Counted from the first letter of the stretch, positions 34,772 to 42,346 are shown. The stretch: DNA of 60,703 bases from Firmicutes bacterium ADurb.Bin080 (GCA_002070965.1 MWEH01000108.1:1-60703), one strand, 5' to 3'. Numbers and translations: made by a program. Notes: a model not told the origin generated them from the letters alone.

Positions 34772-35424
34772 TTCTTCTCCCGATCGTCCTCTGTCATGGA
34801 GCCATCAAGTTTGTTTGGCAATATTTTCTGCTTTCTTTTTTTGAAAAAAGAATCAAATAAAGTGTATATAATCCCAAAGACGATTGTTCCTAAAACGATG
34901 AAAATATTATCAAAAGAAATAATATGAAAGACTGAGAGCAAACCAAACACCAAACATAAAAAGAAAACAGCGTAGACCGCCGGCCGTTTTTCAGTTTTTA
35001 AAAATTTACCTAAGTTGATTACGGCATTCAGGATTAATGCCGCTACGCCAGCTCGCATTCCAAGAAAAGCCCAATTTACATATGGGTTATCAAAATACCG
35101 GGTTAATAACGAGGAAATGAGGGTAATAATAACGATAGGTGGTAGCATTACTGAAATAGATGCAACAAATGCTCCAAGAAATCCAGCTACTTTTGCCCCA
35201 ACAAAGGTGGCAGAGTTTAAAGCTATAGGACCAGGAGTGCTCTCTGCAATCGCAACAATATCCAACATTTCTTCCGACGTTAACCATTTTCTTTTTGCTG
35301 ATGCTTCCCGCTCAATGATGGAAATCATCGCATAACCACCACCAAAAGTAAGAGCCCCGATTTTAAGAAAGGTAAAAGCTAAAATTATTAAGTTTTTTAA
35401 TTTAACCTTTATATTTTTTGACAT
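34768..35424 (-). CDS. chrA: Chromate transporter family protein, first half-subunit
   Basis: A 218-residue short-chain CHR protein. LTFGGGYAMISIIEREA (about 26-42) and VAIAESTPGPIALNSATF (about 56-73) parallel the motifs of its partner. About six hydrophobic segments are followed by a charged C-terminal tail of some 30 residues. AAGGAT lies upstream of the start. It begins 16 bases after the TtcA-like gene, which suggests a three-gene operon on the minus strand. Confidence 0.88.
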   Translation of the reverse strand: MSKNIKVKLKNLIILAFTFLKIGALTFGGGYAMISIIEREASAKRKWLTSEEMLDIVAIAESTPGPIALNSATFVGAKVAGFLGAFVASISVMLPPIVIITLISSLLTRYFDNPYVNWAFLGMRAGVAALILNAVINLGKFLKTEKRPAVYAVFFLCLVFGLLSVFHIISFDNIFIVLGTIVFGIIYTLFDSFFKKRKQKILPNKLDGSMTEDDREKK

Positions 35425-35440
35425 GTGCTAGATCCTTTTT

Positions 35441-36220
35441 TTATTCGTGTTCGTTATTTTCAGATGATTTGTATTTTGAATGGAATAGAAAAGCACTTTC
35501 GGGATTCATAATTGCAGAAAAAATACTGTTCCTCGCCTTGGGGATGGTTTTAGAAATATCAGTTAGGAGGAGCTTTACCTCTTCCCTCTTTGTCTTTTTG
35601 TTTATTGGACAAGGGCTTTCAATTAATGGAAGTTGTAGGTATTCGCGAATATAACAAATATCTGCTTCTTCTACATATATAAAAGGTCTAATAACGGTTA
35701 TTTCTGATCTATCCATATATGTAACAGGCTGATACGTATTAAGACGATTTTCATAAAACAGTGACATTAAAAACGTGTCCACTAAATCTTCCTTATGATG
35801 ACCTAAAGCAAGAGAAGTGGCCCCAATTTCCTTGCATTTATTTGCAAGCGCGCCTCGTCGCATATTTGAACACAGACTGCAGGGATTTTTTTCTTCCCTG
35901 GCTAAAAAAACAATTGAAGCTATGGAAGTTTTTTCTAAATAGAAATCTATTCCATTATCTAAGCAGAATTCATTCAAGGCAGAAGTAGGGAGAGGGGGAC
36001 CTGGAAACCCTAAATCAATAGTGATAGCTGATAGTTTGAAATCATAAATTCCGTATTTTTTTAGCTCGTTAAGCGCATAAAGGAGTGTGAGGCTATCTTT
36101 CCCTCCGGAGACACCCACGGCAATATGTTCTCCATTTTGTATCATAGAGAAATCTTCTATTGCTTTTCTTACTCCACCAAGTAAGTGTTTTATAGTTCTT
36201 TTTATTCTTAGGCTTTCCAT
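35441..36220 (-). CDS. TtcA-like tRNA 2-thiolation protein (PP-loop ATPase)
   Basis: A 259-residue adenine-nucleotide alpha-hydrolase. GVSGGKDSLTLLYAL (about 37-51) is the PP-loop. CSLCSNMRRGAL (about 122-133) supplies the CXXC expected to bind an iron-sulfur cluster or carry sulfur. LGHHKEDLVDTFLM matches the TtcA/TilS group. The start MESLRIKRTIKH is taken at 36220, where TGGAA precedes it; ten upstream codons are open but lack a site. It probably thiolates C32 of tRNAs, but related proteins thiolate other positions. Its promoter overlaps the terminator of the tRNA-Gln gene. Confidence 0.82.
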   Translation of the reverse strand: MESLRIKRTIKHLLGGVRKAIEDFSMIQNGEHIAVGVSGGKDSLTLLYALNELKKYGIYDFKLSAITIDLGFPGPPLPTSALNEFCLDNGIDFYLEKTSIASIVFLAREEKNPCSLCSNMRRGALANKCKEIGATSLALGHHKEDLVDTFLMSLFYENRLNTYQPVTYMDRSEITVIRPFIYVEEADICYIREYLQLPLIESPCPINKKTKREEVKLLLTDISKTIPKARNSIFSAIMNPESAFLFHSKYKSSENNEHE

Positions 36221-36250
36221 TATTATTCCAGTATTTTGTACATTAAGCAT

Positions 36251-36279
36251 ATTAAACTACATAAAAACAGGGCTGTCAA
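36251..36279 (-). promoter_or_regulatory. Promoter of the TtcA-chromate transporter operon, inside a terminator
   Basis: On the minus strand a perfect TTGACA (36279-36274) and TTTAAT (36256-36251) are 17 bases apart. The -35 box is made by the loop and right arm of the tRNA-Gln terminator hairpin. Confidence 0.6.
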
Positions 36280-36293
36280 ATGACAGCCCTGTT
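36262..36293 (-). terminator. Terminator of the DUF1858-tRNA-Gln unit
   Basis: Thirteen perfect complementary bases, AACAGGGCTGTCA (36266-36278) and TGACAGCCCTGTT (36281-36293), leave only two unpaired bases, so the top of the stem must open. A U-tract follows on the minus strand. It begins at the last base of the tRNA. Confidence 0.88.
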
Positions 36294-36366
36294 GGCAGGA
36301 GCAGTAAGAATCGAACTTACATCAAAGGGGTCAGAGTCCTTTGTGCTACCATTGCACCATGCTCCA
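36293..36366 (-). tRNA. tRNA-Gln (anticodon CUG), CCA encoded
   Basis: A 74-base cloverleaf on the minus strand. The acceptor TGGAGCA pairs with TGCTCCT, the D-stem is GTGC/GCAC, and the anticodon loop CTCTGAC gives CTG. The T-arm is GTAAG-TTCGATT-CTTAC, followed by discriminator G and genomic CCA. Positions 1 and 72 are both T and do not pair; a weak first pair is typical of tRNA-Gln. The last anticodon-stem pair is A opposite C, a mismatch. The tRNA starts seven bases after the stop of the DUF1858 gene. Confidence 0.93.
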
Positions 36367-36373
36367 ACGTTGA

Positions 36374-36580
36374 CTATTTTTTATCGCAGGCTTCATTTAA
36401 AGCCTTGATCATCTTGTCTTCATCTATATTGTGTGCAGCAGCGGCTTCCCCGACAGTTTCATTGTTTGCAAGAATACACCCTAAACAGTGCATCCCAAAG
36501 CCGTAGAGAACTTCAGCCATAGCCTGAGTGTTACCCATTTTTAAAGCATCAATTAGCATAGTATCTTTTGTAATTTTCAT
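36374..36580 (-). CDS. DUF1858 (hybrid-cluster-associated disulfide) protein
   Basis: A 68-residue small cytoplasmic protein. The start MKITKDTMLIDAL at 36580 is fixed by TTGGAGGA just upstream. The motif MHCLGC provides a CXXC redox pair near residue 29. The flanking LEVL-like helices and NIDEDKMIKALNE are typical of the DUF1858 domain often found with hybrid-cluster proteins. The molecular role is unknown; a thiol-redox or metal-cofactor function is inferred. It shares its transcript with the tRNA-Gln gene immediately downstream. Confidence 0.88.
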   Translation of the reverse strand: MKITKDTMLIDALKMGNTQAMAEVLYGFGMHCLGCILANNETVGEAAAAHNIDEDKMIKALNEACDKK

Positions 36581-36609
36581 TTTTTCCTCCAATAAATAAC
36601 AGTATTCGT

Positions 36610-36639
36610 AGTATATAACATGTCTACTTTGATTGACAA
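36610..36639 (-). promoter_or_regulatory. Promoter of the DUF1858-tRNA-Gln unit
   Basis: On the minus strand TTGTCA (36639-36634) and TATACT (36615-36610) are 18 bases apart, about 30 bases before the start codon. Confidence 0.6.
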
Positions 36640-36658
36640 CTATTTTTCCATCAAACAA

Positions 36659-37615
36659 CTAAGTGAATAGGGTCAAGGCTACGGGTATTGTAATAATAGA
36701 AATAATAGTGGAAATAATAACCATTTTTGCGGGTAATTTTGTTGATTTTCCGAGTCTTGAGCAAAACATCATTATATTATTCGCAGAAGGTACAGCTGCG
36801 ATAGTTATCAAATTAACTTTTACGGCTGACATATCATAAAATAATGAGATAAGAAGAATTAAGCAAAAAGCCAGGATTGGGGAAATAATTAAACGAATAA
36901 GGGAAGAAAGGTAGGGTTTTATATCCGTGAAGAGCTCCTTAAAATTCATGTCGGATAATTCGATTCCCACAAGAGTCATTGCAAGTGGCCCAACCATAGT
37001 TGAGAAGAATTGGATTGTATTTTGAAGCCCAGTAAGAGGGAATTTAACAAAATTAATATTGAAAAGATATAATGGTAAAACAAAAAGGAATGATAATGTA
37101 GCAGGATTTAAAAAAGCCTTTTTTATATTCATGGTTTTTTTATCTCCAGTTAGAAGATAGATACCAAAGGTCCAGGAAACAAGATTAAAAGCAGTGATTC
37201 CTGCTGTTGCGTAGAGAAGAACTAAAGGATCTCCGGGGAATAATAGTTGAAGAAAAGGGATAGCCATATATCCGGCATTACTAAAAGCCCCTGCATAAGA
37301 AATCATGCGTTTTTCCTCAGGGTCAACTTTTTTAAGTAGAACATGAACAATCATTTTACCTATGTATGCAAGTGAAATAATTAAGAATGAAACAAACACA
37401 AAAACGACAACCAAATTTATAACGACTGAAGGATCATAGTTTTGCTTGAGAAAAGAGTTAATAGTAACAAATGGGGTGCATACGTAAAGCAATAGGATTG
37501 AAATGAAAGAAACAGCCTGCTCTTTAACTATCATATGCCGCTTAGCAATTATAAACCCAGGAATAGCCATAAACAAGAGTAGTGAAACGCTTTCGAAACT
37601 AGCTTTGAACAACAT
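36659..37615 (-). CDS. AEC family (auxin efflux carrier-like) transporter
   Basis: A 318-residue membrane protein with about ten hydrophobic helices in two halves. FLQLLFPGDPLVLLYATAG is typical, as is the central GAFSNAGYMAIPFL (Asn-Ala-Gly-Tyr, about 109-122) where the helices break. AEC proteins in bacteria export or import dicarboxylates, malate among them; the substrate here is open. Its ATG shares a base with the stop of the upstream unknown gene (TAATG), so the two are translated together. Confidence 0.88.
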   Translation of the reverse strand: MLFKASFESVSLLLFMAIPGFIIAKRHMIVKEQAVSFISILLLYVCTPFVTINSFLKQNYDPSVVINLVVVFVFVSFLIISLAYIGKMIVHVLLKKVDPEEKRMISYAGAFSNAGYMAIPFLQLLFPGDPLVLLYATAGITAFNLVSWTFGIYLLTGDKKTMNIKKAFLNPATLSFLFVLPLYLFNINFVKFPLTGLQNTIQFFSTMVGPLAMTLVGIELSDMNFKELFTDIKPYLSSLIRLIISPILAFCLILLISLFYDMSAVKVNLITIAAVPSANNIMMFCSRLGKSTKLPAKMVIISTIISIITIPVALTLFT

Positions 37616-38349
37616 TATTTTATAACTCCAAATTTATCTAGAATAAGCTCTAGTTCCTTTATTTCGCGCAAGCAATTATTAGACTTTACAAGAGTATGAT
37701 AAAGCCCGATCCATATGGCTTCCAATACAATAGGATCATTATAATCCATAACGTGAAGAAAACCTTTGAGAAGCTTCAAACAATCCTTCCGAATTGTCTC
37801 AGGGATTGAATTGTCTCCTATTACCGAGTCAATCATTATATTTATCCAGTAGGAACATTCCTCTTTTGTCTTATCAGGGATGGTAGCATTTACTGCAGGC
37901 GCGGAAGGGGACTCGTTAGGAGGAGTAACAAATACTCCCAGATATAAGTTTTTGAAACTAATCTCAAGGGGCCTTATTATGTTATCGCAAAATTTAATGT
38001 AGGAATCGTGCGGTTTTGGCCCGGGGAAGAAATTAGTAATAAAATCGGTGGGCGAAATAGTAGATTTGTCAAACTCGAAAAGTAATCCAACAATCAAAGA
38101 AACGATTTGCATATCCGTTTTAGGGAGGGAAAATCTGACTTCGTTGGAATTGCTGTGGGAAAGAGCTTTTTTATATTCGGATTTAAAAGGTGCTGTTCTG
38201 GCACACTCCCCAATTATAGAAAAGTAATCTGGTCTAGAAACTAATATTTTCAGGATATTTGAAATTGGCTTCTCAACTAATATTAGGCGTGATGAGAAAA
38301 ATAAATTAATAGATTCTTGAAACAATATAAGGTCTTTCTTTGTTTCCAT
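37615..38349 (-). CDS. Conserved-looking protein of unknown function
   Basis: I do not recognise a family. The 244-residue product is soluble, rich in helix-forming residues, with no signal peptide and no membrane helix. There are few cysteines and no nucleotide-binding motif. METKKDLILFQESIN is chosen as the start because GAGG with a second AGGA lies upstream; the frame is open for 15 more codons. It is translationally coupled to the AEC transporter and divergent from a Crp/Fnr regulator. Control of, or response to, the transported compound is a guess from context only. Confidence 0.7.
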   Translation of the reverse strand: METKKDLILFQESINLFFSSRLILVEKPISNILKILVSRPDYFSIIGECARTAPFKSEYKKALSHSNSNEVRFSLPKTDMQIVSLIVGLLFEFDKSTISPTDFITNFFPGPKPHDSYIKFCDNIIRPLEISFKNLYLGVFVTPPNESPSAPAVNATIPDKTKEECSYWINIMIDSVIGDNSIPETIRKDCLKLLKGFLHVMDYNDPIVLEAIWIGLYHTLVKSNNCLREIKELELILDKFGVIK

Positions 38350-38385
38350 TCCTAAAACCTCATTATTAAGTGATTGATAAATAAT

Positions 38386-38413
38386 AACATACAATTTTTC
38401 AAAAGTCTTGCAA
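38386..38413 (-). promoter_or_regulatory. Possible divergent promoter of the unknown protein-AEC operon
   Basis: On the minus strand TTGCAA (38413-38408) and TATGTT (38391-38386) are 16 bases apart. The palindromic TTGCAA is the same hexamer used as -35 by the plus-strand promoter. Confidence 0.4.
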
Positions 38414-38436
38414 TTAAAGTTTTTACATTGTATAAT
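38408..38436 (+). promoter_or_regulatory. Promoter of the Crp/Fnr-type regulator gene
   Basis: TTGCAA at 38408-38413 and a perfect TATAAT at 38431-38436, spacer 17. The inverted repeat ATACAAT/ATTGTAT (38389-38395 and 38427-38433) is centred on the -35 and covers both divergent -10 regions, a possible operator. Confidence 0.65.
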
Positions 38437-38485
38437 TAACTAAATTTTGTTGCCTCGGATACATCTTTTTTTAGGGGATTTTTTG

Positions 38486-39178
38486 ATGAATATATTTAAA
38501 TTAATTAAAAAGAACGAGCTGTTTAGTAATTTCGATGATAAAGAAATAAATGCTATTTTTGATTGTCTGAAGGGCAGGATTCTCAAGTGCTCCAGAGGGA
38601 AAATTCTTTGTGAGCAGGGATCTGCAGTTGAAGAAATAGGGATTATTCTAGAAGGTTCTGCGGTGAAATTTTTCACAAAAGCTAATGGCTCAAAGGAAGT
38701 TGAGGAAGTACTTAACTCTGGGGATATGTTCGGAGAGATAGATGGTTACAGCGTTGAAAGGAATTCTCGATTTTCAATAGTTGCCGCAGAAGATGCCACT
38801 GTTTTATACATCACTGTATCAACAATAGTTAAACAGTGTGAAAAAACTTGTTCGTTTCACCAAAAATTACTTGAAAATACCTTAGAGTATATGTCAAAAA
38901 AGATTCTAGGTATGCGGAAAGACGCCGAATATTTATCCATAAAGAGTATGCGGTTAAAAATTGCGAAGCTAATATATGAAAAATATTTGGAACAAGGAAC
39001 CACAAATGTTTCTTTGGGAATAAATCGTAATGAAATGGCAGAATATCTTAATGTCTCAAGACCATCAATGTCTCGCGAGATGATAAAAATGAGAGAAGAA
39101 GGGATGTTTGATTTTTGGAAGGATAAAATCACCATTAAGAACATTGATGCTATTGTGGCCATAGTTAATGCAAAATGA
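38486..39178 (+). CDS. Crp/Fnr family transcriptional regulator
   Basis: A 230-residue regulator. The start at 38486 follows AGGGGAT; an earlier ATG at 38447 precedes that site. An N-terminal cyclic-nucleotide-type beta-barrel (about 15-125, with ILCEQGSAVEEIGIILEG and SGDMFGEIDG) is joined by a long helix to a C-terminal winged helix. The recognition region is RNEMAEYLNVSRPSMSREMIKMREEG (about 183-208). The Arg and Ser of the cAMP pocket are not evident and no N-terminal cysteine cluster is present, so the effector is unknown. It overlaps the next gene by four bases and may control the divergent AEC operon. Confidence 0.88.
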   Translation: MNIFKLIKKNELFSNFDDKEINAIFDCLKGRILKCSRGKILCEQGSAVEEIGIILEGSAVKFFTKANGSKEVEEVLNSGDMFGEIDGYSVERNSRFSIVAAEDATVLYITVSTIVKQCEKTCSFHQKLLENTLEYMSKKILGMRKDAEYLSIKSMRLKIAKLIYEKYLEQGTTNVSLGINRNEMAEYLNVSRPSMSREMIKMREEGMFDFWKDKITIKNIDAIVAIVNAK

Positions 39179-40098
39179 GACCTGAATTAGAAGTGTTTAT
39201 CTATGTTTTATTAGGAATTGTCGGTTTTTTAACGCTTTGTTTTTTATCATTTTATTTTTTAGTATTTTATTACCTAAAAAAGCTAGTTAATCCAAAAAAG
39301 AGAACTTTCGAAGAACTAGTGGAATACGAGGTTAAGGAAAAAAACTTTAATCGTAAGTGGTTAGAAATACCTTTTCTGGAGATGAGAACAACCTCTATAT
39401 ATGGATATAATTTATTTGGACGGTTTTACGAAAACAATCCTGATTCATCCAAAATTATGATATCTTTACATGGACACAATTCCTGCTCCGTTTCTCAAAT
39501 GAAATATCTTGAGATGTTTTTCGAAGGTGGATTTAATGTTTTTATCCCGGACCATAGACATAGTGGTTTCAGTGAGGGTCCTTCAGTAACCTTTGGGGTT
39601 AAGGAAAAAACCGATGTCATAAACTGGATTGATATTCTTCAGGAAAAATATCCAAATGCTGAGTTCTATGTTTTTGGAGAAAGTATGGGCGCAGCTACGG
39701 GGATTATGGTATCTGCTGAAGATAAAAGGATTAAGAGTTTAGTGGAATATTGTGGTTTTGCTAATATTCCTACTCTAATAGGAAAACATGTCAAAAATGA
39801 TTTTTTAACGAAAAAATTATTTTGGCCTGCAATGAGATTACTTTGCAAGATTATCTATGGGTTTGATTTTGGAGACAGTGACCCACTGGGTGCAATGAAA
39901 AAAGTTAGTATTCCTGTATTGATAATGCATAGTCAAGCAGACAGTGTTGTAGGGTTTGAAAATGCCCTTTTGCTTAAAGAAGCAAAGCCAGATGCGGACT
40001 TCGTTTCTTTTACTGACAGTATTCATGCCAGATCTATGGTAAAATATCCTGGGCAGTTTAAAGAAGCCGTTTTAAATTTTCTATTTAAAAATCCTTGA
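39175..40098 (+). CDS. Membrane-anchored alpha/beta hydrolase
   Basis: A 307-residue alpha/beta hydrolase. An N-terminal hydrophobic helix (about 8-33) anchors it, and the catalytic domain follows. The LHGHNSC oxyanion-side motif is near 99. The nucleophile is Ser 170 in FGESMGA, the acid Asp 256 in HSQADSVV, and the base His 284 in SIHAR, so the triad is complete. The family resembles BAAT/YqkD-like hydrolases. The ATGA start overlaps the stop of the regulator gene, implying joint expression. The substrate is unknown. Confidence 0.88.
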   Translation: MRPELEVFIYVLLGIVGFLTLCFLSFYFLVFYYLKKLVNPKKRTFEELVEYEVKEKNFNRKWLEIPFLEMRTTSIYGYNLFGRFYENNPDSSKIMISLHGHNSCSVSQMKYLEMFFEGGFNVFIPDHRHSGFSEGPSVTFGVKEKTDVINWIDILQEKYPNAEFYVFGESMGAATGIMVSAEDKRIKSLVEYCGFANIPTLIGKHVKNDFLTKKLFWPAMRLLCKIIYGFDFGDSDPLGAMKKVSIPVLIMHSQADSVVGFENALLLKEAKPDADFVSFTDSIHARSMVKYPGQFKEAVLNFLFKNP

Positions 40099-40221
40099 TC
40101 TATGTTTTGAGAAGACAAGGAATTATTATTTAAACATTGTGGTTTAGTTATCCGGGATACACCATATAATGTATTAGACTTGCAATTGATAGAAAAAAAA
40201 CAAAAACTAATATTTTTTTGT

Positions 40222-40250
40222 TTGACAAGGGTAATTGTACTTGATATTAT
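40222..40250 (+). promoter_or_regulatory. Promoter of the S10-spc ribosomal operon
   Basis: A perfect TTGACA at 40222-40227 and TATTAT at 40245-40250, spacer 17, with an extended -10 TG at 40242-40243. It is the strongest-looking promoter in the window. Confidence 0.8.
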
Positions 40251-40282
40251 ATGTCAGTTGCGTAAAAATGCCAGAGGTAACT

Positions 40283-40312
40283 ATGGAATATTGCATTCCG
40301 CTTGAATGTTAA
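40283..40312 (+). CDS. Possible leader peptide of the S10 operon
   Basis: A nine-codon frame, MEYCIPLEC, has GAGG at 40274-40277, five bases from its ATG. It ends at a TAA about 30 bases before the leader hairpin. A GGAAT/ATTCC stem lies inside it. The site spacing is as good as that of the real genes nearby, but so short a frame can be accidental. Confidence 0.4.
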   Translation: MEYCIPLEC

Positions 40313-40341
40313 TTCCGAATCAAAGAATGGTTTACTTATAT

Positions 40342-40363
40342 AAGGCTGAAAAGCCTTTTATTT
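40342..40363 (+). terminator. Terminator-like hairpin in the S10 leader
   Basis: AAGGCT (40342-40347) pairs with AGCCTT (40352-40357) over a GAAA loop, followed by TTATTT. It is short, and transcription must pass it, so it is a candidate attenuator and not a full stop. Confidence 0.45.
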
Positions 40364-40428
40364 AGAAGGCAGTTTGACACACACGGACTAGTGTATAACA
40401 AATTGATTAATTTCAGGAGGAGACAATC

Positions 40429-40737
40429 ATGGCAGGTCAAAAGATCAGGATTAAGTTGAAAGCTTATGACCACAATTTAATTGATGCATCATGCGAGAAA
40501 ATTGTAGTGGCTGCAAAGGAAACTGGAGCAAGCGTATCTGGCCCAATTCCATTGCCGACACAAAAAGAAATAGTCACTATTCTTAGGTCGCCACATAAGC
40601 ACAAAGATAGCAGAGAACAATTCGAGTTGCGTACACACAAGCGCGTTATCGATATATATAACAGCACATCGAAAACGGTCCAACAGTTAATGAAAATGGA
40701 TCTTCCTGGTGGCGTTGATATTCAAATCAAGTTGTAA
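40429..40737 (+). CDS. rpsJ: Ribosomal protein S10
   Basis: A 102-residue protein of the small subunit head. It also acts as NusE in antitermination with Nus[16 protein letters not shown] at the start and [18 protein letters not shown] (about 69-86) are diagnostic. AGGAGGAG precedes the ATG. It opens the long ribosomal protein operon, and its length and sequence are ordinary. Confidence 0.97.
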   Translation: MAGQKIRIKLKAYDHNLIDASCEKIVVAAKETGASVSGPIPLPTQKEIVTILRSPHKHKDSREQFELRTHKRVIDIYNSTSKTVQQLMKMDLPGGVDIQIKL

Positions 40738-40749
40738 AGGAGGCTCATT

Positions 40750-41403
40750 ATGCAAAAGGCAATTATTGGAAAGAAGCTTGGCATGAGCCAAATATTTACG
40801 CCAGATGGCACAATTATACCGGTATCCGTTATTCTCGCTGGGCCTTGTACAGTTGTACAAGTAAAAACTGCAGAGAAAGATGGATACTCTGCCGTTAAAG
40901 TTGGATTTGAAGAGGTTGCGCCTGATAAAGTTAACAAACCAAATGCTGGGCAATTTAAAAAATCCAATTTAGCAGTGCAAAAAGTTTTGAGAGAAATGAA
41001 ATTGGACAATAGCGCTGATTATTCCGTCGGCGATAAGATCGGATGCTCTATTTTTTCCGTTGGTGACCATGTAGATGTTACTGGAAATACAAGAGGAAGA
41101 GGGTTTTCCGGAACCATACAAAGATGGGGGACCCACAGAGGGCCAATGGCTCATGGTTCGGGATATCATCGGGGAGTAGGATCTCTTTCCGCTAATAGCA
41201 GTCCTTCAAGGGTTTTTAAAAATAAAAAAATGCCTGGTCAATATGGTAACGAAAAAGTTACTATTCAAAACCTGGAAGTGGTAAGAGTGGATGAAGCAAG
41301 AAATGTACTGTTGATTTCGGGCGGAATACCTGGAGCTAAAGGTTCTATAGTATTCGTTAAATCTTCATGCAAATCGGCCTCAGGCTCAAGATGGATTAAA
41401 TAA
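40750..41403 (+). CDS. rplC: Ribosomal protein L3
   Basis: A 217-residue large-subunit protein that reaches towards the peptidyl transferase centre. GKKLGMSQIFTPDG at the N-terminus is typical. So is the central loop with RGFSGTIQRWGTHRGP and KKMPGQYG, whose Gln is the usual methylation site in other bacteria. The start follows AAAGGAGG, 12 bases after rpsJ. Nothing unusual is seen. Confidence 0.97.
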   Translation: MQKAIIGKKLGMSQIFTPDGTIIPVSVILAGPCTVVQVKTAEKDGYSAVKVGFEEVAPDKVNKPNAGQFKKSNLAVQKVLREMKLDNSADYSVGDKIGCSIFSVGDHVDVTGNTRGRGFSGTIQRWGTHRGPMAHGSGYHRGVGSLSANSSPSRVFKNKKMPGQYGNEKVTIQNLEVVRVDEARNVLLISGGIPGAKGSIVFVKSSCKSASGSRWIK

Positions 41404-41420
41404 TAGCGAGGAGTAGAGTC

Positions 41421-42041
41421 ATGATAAATTACAAACTAATAGATACAAAAGGTAATGAATCTGGAAACATTGAGTTGAATGAAAATGTTTTCAATCAACC
41501 TTACAATGAGTCTCTCATTCATCAAGTGGTAGTAGCGCAACTTGCAAACAAAAGGCAGGGGACTAAATGTTCATTAACCCGTGCTGAAGTTCGCGGAGGT
41601 GGAGCTAAGCCATGGAGACAAAAGGGTACTGGTAGAGCAAGACAGGGTAGTATTAGATCCCCTCAATGGTATCATGGTGGGGTTGTGTTTGCTCCGAAGC
41701 CTAGAGATTTTTCCAAAAAAATTAACATAAAAATGAAGGCCTCTGCTTTTTGCAGTGCTATAAGCCAAAAATTAAGGGATGGAAATGTAATTATTCTTAA
41801 CGAATTGGAAATCAGCGAACCTAAGACAAAACTGATGGCTGAGATATTAAAAAATATTGGAGTAGAAAAAACGGCTCTTATGGTTATTCAAGACAATAAA
41901 AATGTGCTGAGAGCGGCTAGGAACATAGAAGGTATAAGCATGATTAATGTAAACACGATAAACGTTTATGATATCTTACGCTTTCAAAAACTAGTCTTGA
42001 CCGCGGAAGCTGTTAAGTCTATCACGGAGGTTTACGCATAA
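41421..42041 (+). CDS. rplD: Ribosomal protein L4
   Basis: A 206-residue large-subunit protein whose loop lines the exit tunnel. The loop RGGGAKPWRQKGTGRARQGS (about 59-78) is intact. The C-terminal Rossmann-like part ends VYDILRFQKLVLTAEAV. In other bacteria L4 represses its own operon, so the leader upstream of rpsJ is a possible target. Its last base is the first of rplW. Confidence 0.96.
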   Translation: MINYKLIDTKGNESGNIELNENVFNQPYNESLIHQVVVAQLANKRQGTKCSLTRAEVRGGGAKPWRQKGTGRARQGSIRSPQWYHGGVVFAPKPRDFSKKINIKMKASAFCSAISQKLRDGNVIILNELEISEPKTKLMAEILKNIGVEKTALMVIQDNKNVLRAARNIEGISMINVNTINVYDILRFQKLVLTAEAVKSITEVYA

Positions 42042-42331
42042 TGAATTCATACGATATTATTGTTAAGCCTATTCTTTCTGAAAAAAGTAATGCGGGAATT
42101 CCAAACAAAGTATATACGTTTGAAGTTTCCGAGTCAGCGACTAAAACTCAGATTAAGATGGCGGTAGAAGAGATTTTCAGTGTTAAAGTAGTCAAGGTTA
42201 ATACAGTAAACTACGATGGCAAAGTAAAGAGGAGAGGCCGTACTTCTGGAAGGACTCCTTCTTTTAAAAAGGCATATGTGACATTGAGTGTTGACAGTAA
42301 ACCTATAGAGTTACTTGAGAATTTGGCGTAA
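42041..42331 (+). CDS. rplW: Ribosomal protein L23
   Basis: A 96-residue protein at the tunnel exit, the docking site for trigger factor and signal recognition particle. YDIIVKPILSEKS at the start and the VVKVNTVNYDGKVKRRGR loop are typical. CGGAGG inside rplD and a TAATG overlap indicate coupled translation. Confidence 0.96.
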   Translation: MNSYDIIVKPILSEKSNAGIPNKVYTFEVSESATKTQIKMAVEEIFSVKVVKVNTVNYDGKVKRRGRTSGRTPSFKKAYVTLSVDSKPIELLENLA

Positions 42332-42346
42332 TAGGAGGCAGAATCG

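Larger units (their letters stand above)
40099..40428 (+). other. Intergenic and leader region of the S10 operon
   Basis: These 330 bases hold no long gene. They contain the strong S10 promoter and a leader of about 170 bases. The leader has a nine-codon frame with its own ribosome-binding site, a small hairpin inside that frame, and a GAAA-loop hairpin followed by T residues. A second TTGACA at 40374-40379 is too close (14 bases) to its TATAAC to count as a good promoter. Confidence 0.65.

Noticed and set aside
40374-40399. TTGACA followed by TATAAC as a second promoter just before rpsJ
   Set aside because: The spacer is 14 bases, too short for normal sigma-A promoters, and a much better promoter lies upstream.
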